Shown: positions 4,735-8,154 of the stretch, piece after piece | How the letters are laid out: the number at the start of each line of letters is the position of its first letter | Numbering within the stretch: the first letter of the stretch is position 1 | Assembly (NCBI GenBank): GCA_031281855.1 | Contig: JAITEW010000050.1 | Coordinates: 1-8,154, forward strand | Source: Treponema sp. | Lineage (GTDB): Bacteria > Spirochaetota > Spirochaetia > Treponematales > Breznakiellaceae | Direction: 5' to 3' | Length of the DNA stretch: 8,154 nt | Notes under the pieces: generated by a model | The model's input: only the letters and a program-made list of their open reading frames with translations | What the model was told of the DNA's origin: nothing | The model's database searches: none | Program-made: the position numbers and the translations under genes

Positions 4735-5820
4735 GTGGTAAAAGAAAAGAAGAAATACTGGCTTGTTGCGGGAATTCTGGTATTTCTTGTGTATGTCTTT
4801 GCCGCAGCCAGGCCTGTTCCGGAAGAAACCATACTGGTTTCCAGGTGGCTCACTTCCCTGGAATCCAATTACCCCATAATTTTAGGCGGCAGCCCCCAGG
4901 ATAACAGCCATCCTTTTCCCTTCAGCCTTGGGAACCGTTTCGGTTATATGCATGACAACGGAAGTTTTGCCATCAACCGGGTCCGGAAAGGCTATGCCTC
5001 CCTTTCGCCCGAGCTCTGGGCGGAATACGAAGCCGTGCCTCAGAGTATTGAAATCATGGACCGCCAGAACCGGGAGGTCCTGAGCGTCAGCAACCCCAGG
5101 GGGTATCCCCTTTTCCTGGACAATACTATTTTTATTGTAGGAAACGAACAGAATTCGCTTACAGCACTGGATTCAAACGGTAGAGAACTGTGGACTTACG
5201 ACTTCCCGGCGCCGCTGACCTGTATTGACGCGGCAGCGGGCTTGATCCTCGCAGGCACCCTTGACGGCGCCGTGGAACTGCTGGACTCCCGGGGGCGCCA
5301 GGTGTTCCCGCCTTTTGAACCCGGCGGCTCAAGGCTGGCGGTTATACTGGGCTGCGCTCTTTCGAAAGACGGCTCAAGGCTGGCGCTTGTATCGGGTATA
5401 GACGATCAGCGCTTTCTCCTTCTGGAAAAGTCGGGAGACGCCTACAGGGTGGTATACCACGAATTCCTCACAGACGGGTTCCGCAGGGCCGTGCATGTGG
5501 CGTTCATCGACGGCGGCAGCAGGGTGGCTTTTGAACGGGAAGGGGGTATCGGCATCTACGATATCGCGTCCCGCACCGGCGTTACCCTGCCTCTTGAAGG
5601 GGAGCTGATAACGATGGATACAAGCGGGGACAGCAGGTTCCTTTTTCTCGTCACTTCCCAGGGAGCAAGGCGGAAACGTCTTGTTGCGGTACGTTATCCG
5701 GGAACCGTTTTTATGGAAGCTCCTTTTAAGAGCGAAAATGTCTTTCTCTTCCGGAGGGATTCAAAGCTCTATATCGGCGGGGATCTTGCTGTTGCTTCTT
5801 TTGAATTAGGGAAAAAATAA
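4735..5820 (+). CDS. Membrane-anchored or exported beta-propeller-like protein
   Basis: The 361-aa product starts with GTG. A lysine-rich N-terminus (VKEKKK) precedes a hydrophobic segment at about residues 9-25 that ends in FAAA. This could be a signal anchor or a cleaved signal peptide; either way the bulk is outside the cytoplasm. The remainder looks like a PQQ/WD40-type beta-propeller with repeated strand-turn units. Examples are SLTALDSNGRELWTYDFP (141-158), GTLDGAVELLDSRGRQVF (174-191), LSKDGSRLALVSG (209-221) and GGIGIYDIASRTG (270-282). No catalytic motif is visible. Such proteins usually act as binding or scaffold subunits; the partner here is probably the pseudo-M23 protein encoded 16 bp downstream. 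The ligand is unknown. Residues 198-217 contain GSRLA twice, encoded by an exact 15-bp DNA repeat. Confidence 0.65.
   Translation: MVKEKKKYWLVAGILVFLVYVFAAARPVPEETILVSRWLTSLESNYPIILGGSPQDNSHPFPFSLGNRFGYMHDNGSFAINRVRKGYASLSPELWAEYEAVPQSIEIMDRQNREVLSVSNPRGYPLFLDNTIFIVGNEQNSLTALDSNGRELWTYDFPAPLTCIDAAAGLILAGTLDGAVELLDSRGRQVFPPFEPGGSRLAVILGCALSKDGSRLALVSGIDDQRFLLLEKSGDAYRVVYHEFLTDGFRRAVHVAFIDGGSRVAFEREGGIGIYDIASRTGVTLPLEGELITMDTSGDSRFLFLVTSQGARRKRLVAVRYPGTVFMEAPFKSENVFLFRRDSKLYIGGDLAVASFELGKK
5326..5385 (+). repeat. 15-bp direct repeat within the propeller gene
   Basis: GGCTCAAGGCTGGCG occurs at 5326-5340 and again at 5371-5385, 45 bp (15 codons) apart and in frame. Both copies encode G-S-R-L-A. 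The identity at DNA level, including third positions, suggests a recent local duplication or gene conversion between adjacent repeat strands, though chance under the same codon preference is possible. Confidence 0.6.
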
Positions 5821-5823
5821 AAT

Positions 5824-5829
5824 AGGGGA
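5824..5829 (+). promoter_or_regulatory. Ribosome binding site of the M23-like gene
   Basis: AGGGGA ends 7 nt before the ATG at 5837, in the 16-bp gap after the propeller gene. It supports this start and translation as the second gene of an operon. Confidence 0.6.
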
Positions 5830-5836
5830 AAATAAA

Positions 5837-6709
5837 ATGAACGCACTTCGCTGCACTTTGTGCATTGCCTTGATAACAGGCGGCGTCTTCCTCCAGGCTA
5901 TGGACTGGCCGTCGCAGGAAGGGAAAATAACCGGGAACTTCGGCAGCAACAACGAGGGCCGCCCCTTGCTGGGCAACATCTTTGAGTCTGAAGGAAACAT
6001 CGCCGCTGCGGACCGCGGGGAACTGCTCTTCCGGCGCCGCTCCCAGGACGATTGCTCCTCCCCCCTCCCCTCCCCTCTGGGCGCGTGGGTTGCGCTGGAT
6101 CACGGCGACGGAATCATCAGCATCTACAGCAGAATTGCAGAAGGGGATCCCGTGAGGGTCCCCGGTATGGTGGAAAAAAACAGCCCCCTTGGGGGATCGG
6201 GAACTTCAGGCTGGTCGGACAAAAAAGGGTTTTATTTTTCCCTCTTCGACCGCAGAGAGCGGCGCTGGATAAACCCGTCTATGATCATCACCCCTCTTGA
6301 GGACGCCAGGCCTCCGCTTATAGTTTCGGTGAGCCTTACCGGCCCAGGGGGCCGCAGCATCGATCCCAGCCAGACCAGGACGGTGAGCCAGGGCCGTTAC
6401 CTGATTTCAGTCGGAGCCGCGGATACCCTCAAGGAAGCGGGCGAAAGCCCCCTGGCTCCACACCGCATTGTCTGCATGGTCAACGGCGTGGAAATCGGGG
6501 TCCTCAATTTTGAAACCTATTCGGCCCGCGACGGGGCGCTTATGGTTTACCGGAACGGCCTTATACCGGTAAAGGAAGTCTTTGCCCCTTATCCTGCCTG
6601 GGAGGTTGGGGAAATACAGTTTACCCGCGGGCAGGCGGTATTGGAAGTTATAGCCCAGGATATAGCCGGTAATTCCCGTAACGCCGTTTTCAGGCTCCAG
6701 GTTGAATGA
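5837..6709 (+). CDS. Exported protein with degenerate M23/LytM domain, probably non-catalytic
   Basis: The 290-aa product has a signal peptide (hydrophobic residues about 7-20, possible cleavage near LQAMD). Residues about 28-152 follow the M23/LytM plan: GKITGNFGSNNEGRP, then IAAADRGELLF, then WVALDHGDGIISIYSRI, then GDPVRVPGMV, then SPLGGSGTSG and GFYFSLFD. The catalytic zinc ligands are absent. The usual HxxxD region reads GRPLLGN, the YAHL histidine is replaced by R99, and the HxH of the last strand reads GFYF. H89 belongs to the non-ligand HGxG turn. The domain therefore probably binds or regulates, like EnvC- or NlpD-type LytM factors, and does not cleave peptidoglycan. Residues 155-290 form a beta-rich domain ending in an Ig-like AQDIAGNSRNAVFRLQV pattern. 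It is the middle gene of a tight + strand run after the propeller gene. Confidence 0.7.
   Translation: MNALRCTLCIALITGGVFLQAMDWPSQEGKITGNFGSNNEGRPLLGNIFESEGNIAAADRGELLFRRRSQDDCSSPLPSPLGAWVALDHGDGIISIYSRIAEGDPVRVPGMVEKNSPLGGSGTSGWSDKKGFYFSLFDRRERRWINPSMIITPLEDARPPLIVSVSLTGPGGRSIDPSQTRTVSQGRYLISVGAADTLKEAGESPLAPHRIVCMVNGVEIGVLNFETYSARDGALMVYRNGLIPVKEVFAPYPAWEVGEIQFTRGQAVLEVIAQDIAGNSRNAVFRLQVE
6055..6078 (+). other. 24-nt homopyrimidine tract inside the M23-like gene
   Basis: Bases 6055-6078 are all C or T with three C-runs, encoding a Ser/Pro/Leu-rich insertion (about residues 73-81) inside the LytM fold. It is low-complexity and a possible slippage site, but the reading frame is intact here. 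Confidence 0.5.
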
Positions 6710-6721
6710 GCCTTCGTTTAT

Positions 6722-7666
6722 ATGTTTATGAAACAAGCTGCGGTCAAAACCTGGTCCACCCCTGCGGCGCAGGAAAAAAGCCGCCTCATACCCTGCGCCC
6801 TCTGCGGCGCTCTTTCCTTTAAGCCCGCCCTGAAATGCGAAGGCTTTGCTTACACCCGCTGCGCCTGCTGCGGCCTGGTTCAGATGAACCCCCAGCCCCT
6901 GGCCGCCGAAGTAGGCCGCCGTTACGGCGAAGCCCACGGGGAGGATTACCTGGCTTATGAACTAAAAAACGAAAGACCTTTTTTGGAACTCCAGCTCCTG
7001 GCGCTGAAGGACGCGGGCTTTTGGGACTTTGAAGCTGAACTGATAAAAAGGCGGCCACAGGGAAGGGGGAAGCCCAGGGTCCTGGATATAGGCTGCGCCA
7101 CAGGGACCCTTCTGGCGGAACTGCGGGACCGGGGCTGGGACTGTACCGGCGTGGAAATCTGCGGGCCCGAAGCCGCCTATGCCCGAAAGGAACGGGGCCT
7201 TGACGTGCGGAGCCGGCCGCTTGAGGAAAACCGTTTCCCGGAAAACTATTTCGACGCGGTCCTTGCATCACACCTTATAGAACACCTGAACAATCCCGGG
7301 TCTTTAGTGCGTGAAGCGCTCCGCATCCTTGCGCCTGAGGGCGTTTTCATCGTTACCACCCCGAACATCGCAGGTTTCCAGGCCCGCCTTTTCCGAAGCT
7401 CCTGGCGGTCCGCTATCTTCGATCACCTGTACCTTTTTTCGATCAAGACCCTTTCAACGCTGCTCAGGCAGCAGGGGTTCATCATTGAGAAAACCGCCAC
7501 CTGGGGAGGCCTGGCCGCAGGAACAGCCCCGGTCCCGGTAAAGCGGCTCTTCGACAAAGCGGCCAAACGTTTCGGCTTTGGGGACGTGATGCTTATCAGG
7601 GCCGGGAAACCGCTTAGCCTTTATAATGACGGTACTTCTCCAATGCAGCCAGAGCCGCTTCGGTAA
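6722..7666 (+). CDS. Class I SAM-dependent methyltransferase with N-terminal zinc ribbon
   Basis: The 314-aa cytoplasmic protein opens with a CxxC...CxxC zinc-ribbon-like pair (C25, C28, C47, C50). Residues about 115-215 form a Rossmann methyltransferase domain. SAM-binding motif I is VLDIGCATG (120-128), the acidic ribose-binding residue is E145 in CTGVE, ASHLIEHL is at 182-189, and APEGVFIVTTPN follows at 204-215. This zinc-finger/methyltransferase layout is common among proteins that modify sugars, cell-envelope or secondary metabolites; the substrate cannot be read from sequence. There is no clear Shine-Dalgarno sequence 12 bp after the previous stop, so the start could be 6722 or the second ATG at 6728. 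The last 17 codons lie antisense to the 3' end of the URO-D-family gene. The tail after IRAGKP looks unconserved and may be a run-on extension. Confidence 0.8.
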   Translation: MFMKQAAVKTWSTPAAQEKSRLIPCALCGALSFKPALKCEGFAYTRCACCGLVQMNPQPLAAEVGRRYGEAHGEDYLAYELKNERPFLELQLLALKDAGFWDFEAELIKRRPQGRGKPRVLDIGCATGTLLAELRDRGWDCTGVEICGPEAAYARKERGLDVRSRPLEENRFPENYFDAVLASHLIEHLNNPGSLVREALRILAPEGVFIVTTPNIAGFQARLFRSSWRSAIFDHLYLFSIKTLSTLLRQQGFIIEKTATWGGLAAGTAPVPVKRLFDKAAKRFGFGDVMLIRAGKPLSLYNDGTSPMQPEPLR

Positions 7667-8154
7667 CATCAAGGCTTACATCTTTCCCCAATTCCAGATT
7701 AATGCCTAAACCGCCTGAAGGAAGATAGAGGGCTTCGATACATTCCTTAATATGGGCTTCAATTGAAGAAGGCGTGGCAAAAGGCAGGAACTGCCGGTCC
7801 AGGTCCAGATTGATAGGGATTTTCCCTTTGCATACTTTTACCAGGTTTTCCAGCCCGTTAGCCCGGTACTGGGGGTTCACCATGTCCACACCTGCTTTTT
7901 GTAACTCCGGCATGATTTCCCAAATACAGCCGTCGGTATGCATGTATACCAGCTTGCCCGCCTCGTGGACTTTCTTGTAGATAGCGGTGAAGCAGGGTTT
8001 CATATACTTGACCCATTTATCCCGCCCGATGGCAAGGCCCTTCTGCATACCCAGATCGTCGCCAAAATATTGGACAAGGCCGGAATTCTTTTTAATGGCA
8101 ATATCCACCTGGATAAGATTGTATTCTAAAACCTTGTCGATAAGGATCTGCAGT
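7614..8154 (-). CDS. Uroporphyrinogen decarboxylase-family protein (N-terminus outside window)
   Basis: The frame is open to the window edge; the GTG at 8108 is an internal valine codon, not a start. About 180 C-terminal residues are visible. They fit the URO-D/MtaA TIM-barrel family: FGDDLGMQKG, then W-x-x-Y-x-x-P, then VYMHTDGCIWEIMPELQKAGVDMVNPQ, then NLDLDRQFLPFATP with a following helix, then a GLGINLELGKDV loop. The HTDG motif in place of the HSCG-like sequence, and the overall divergence, suggest one of the paralogous URO-D-like proteins abundant in anaerobes, and less likely housekeeping HemE. Some relatives are cobamide-linked methyltransferases; function here is unassigned because the N-terminal half is missing. 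Its 3' end overlaps the methyltransferase gene by 53 bp in convergent orientation. Confidence 0.8.
   Translation of the reverse strand, partial: LQILIDKVLEYNLIQVDIAIKKNSGLVQYFGDDLGMQKGLAIGRDKWVKYMKPCFTAIYKKVHEAGKLVYMHTDGCIWEIMPELQKAGVDMVNPQYRANGLENLVKVCKGKIPINLDLDRQFLPFATPSSIEAHIKECIEALYLPSGGLGINLELGKDVSLDVTEAALAALEKYRHYKG

Noticed and set aside
6184..6195. CCCCC-TT-GGGGG inverted repeat
   Set aside because: It has a 2-nt loop, lies inside the M23-like coding sequence and has no T tract, so it is neither a terminator nor a likely hairpin.
6407..6937. 176-codon - strand open frame with a glycine/alanine-rich product
   Set aside because: It spans the M23-like and methyltransferase genes in antisense with no family motif and no ribosome binding site; the real genes are clear on the + strand.
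7614..8108. Reading the URO-D-family gene as a complete 164-aa protein starting at the GTG at 8108
   Set aside because: The frame stays open to the window edge and the missing part corresponds to the N-terminal half of the TIM barrel, so the GTG is an internal valine.

Overview
The window looks like chromosomal DNA of a spirochaete, most likely a Treponema of the moderate-GC gut type. This is an inference from gene content: an excisionase-type helix-turn-helix fused to a PTS EIIA domain, an AAA/DUF4143 ATPase, a uroporphyrinogen-decarboxylase-family protein, and exported proteins of a treponemal kind. It was not checked by any search. The first ~500 bases and the ATPase gene are visibly more AT-rich than the rest, which suggests an accessory insertion beside core DNA. 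There are no rRNA or tRNA genes, IS elements, CRISPR arrays or clear intrinsic terminators.

Layout. Bases 1-177 are intergenic, with GC-rich hairpins and then AT-rich promoter-like sequence. A small unknown protein (178-396) and an AAA/DUF4143 ATPase (473-1675) run on the + strand. An RluA-type pseudouridine synthase gene on the - strand (1647-2369) is interrupted by one in-frame TAA. Divergent from it, with 26 bp between, is an exported transglutaminase-like protein (2396-3550). Convergent to that on the - strand lie a helix-turn-helix/EIIA fusion (3567-4217) and, upstream of it, cytidine deaminase (4255-4659). A + strand run then holds an anchored or exported beta-propeller protein (4735-5820), a protein with a degenerate M23/LytM fold (5837-6709) and a zinc-ribbon SAM methyltransferase (6722-7666). 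The gaps of 16 and 12 bp suggest an operon. The window closes with the C-terminal part of a URO-D-family protein on the - strand (7614 to the edge).

How they fit together. Cytidine deaminase belongs to pyrimidine salvage and the EIIA fusion is probably a phosphorylation-responsive regulator. The propeller and pseudo-M23 proteins are probably both outside the cytoplasm and may work as a pair. No single new multi-gene system can be demonstrated here.

The most notable observations are as follows. Three genes (473, 2396 and 4217-) have a sigma70-like promoter whose -10 hexamer sits exactly 6 nt before the ATG, with no Shine-Dalgarno sequence, as expected for leaderless mRNAs. The pseudouridine synthase carries a clean single-codon nonsense interruption. 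The M23 domain has lost all its zinc ligands. A 9-bp inverted repeat brackets the -10 box and start codon of the ATPase gene.
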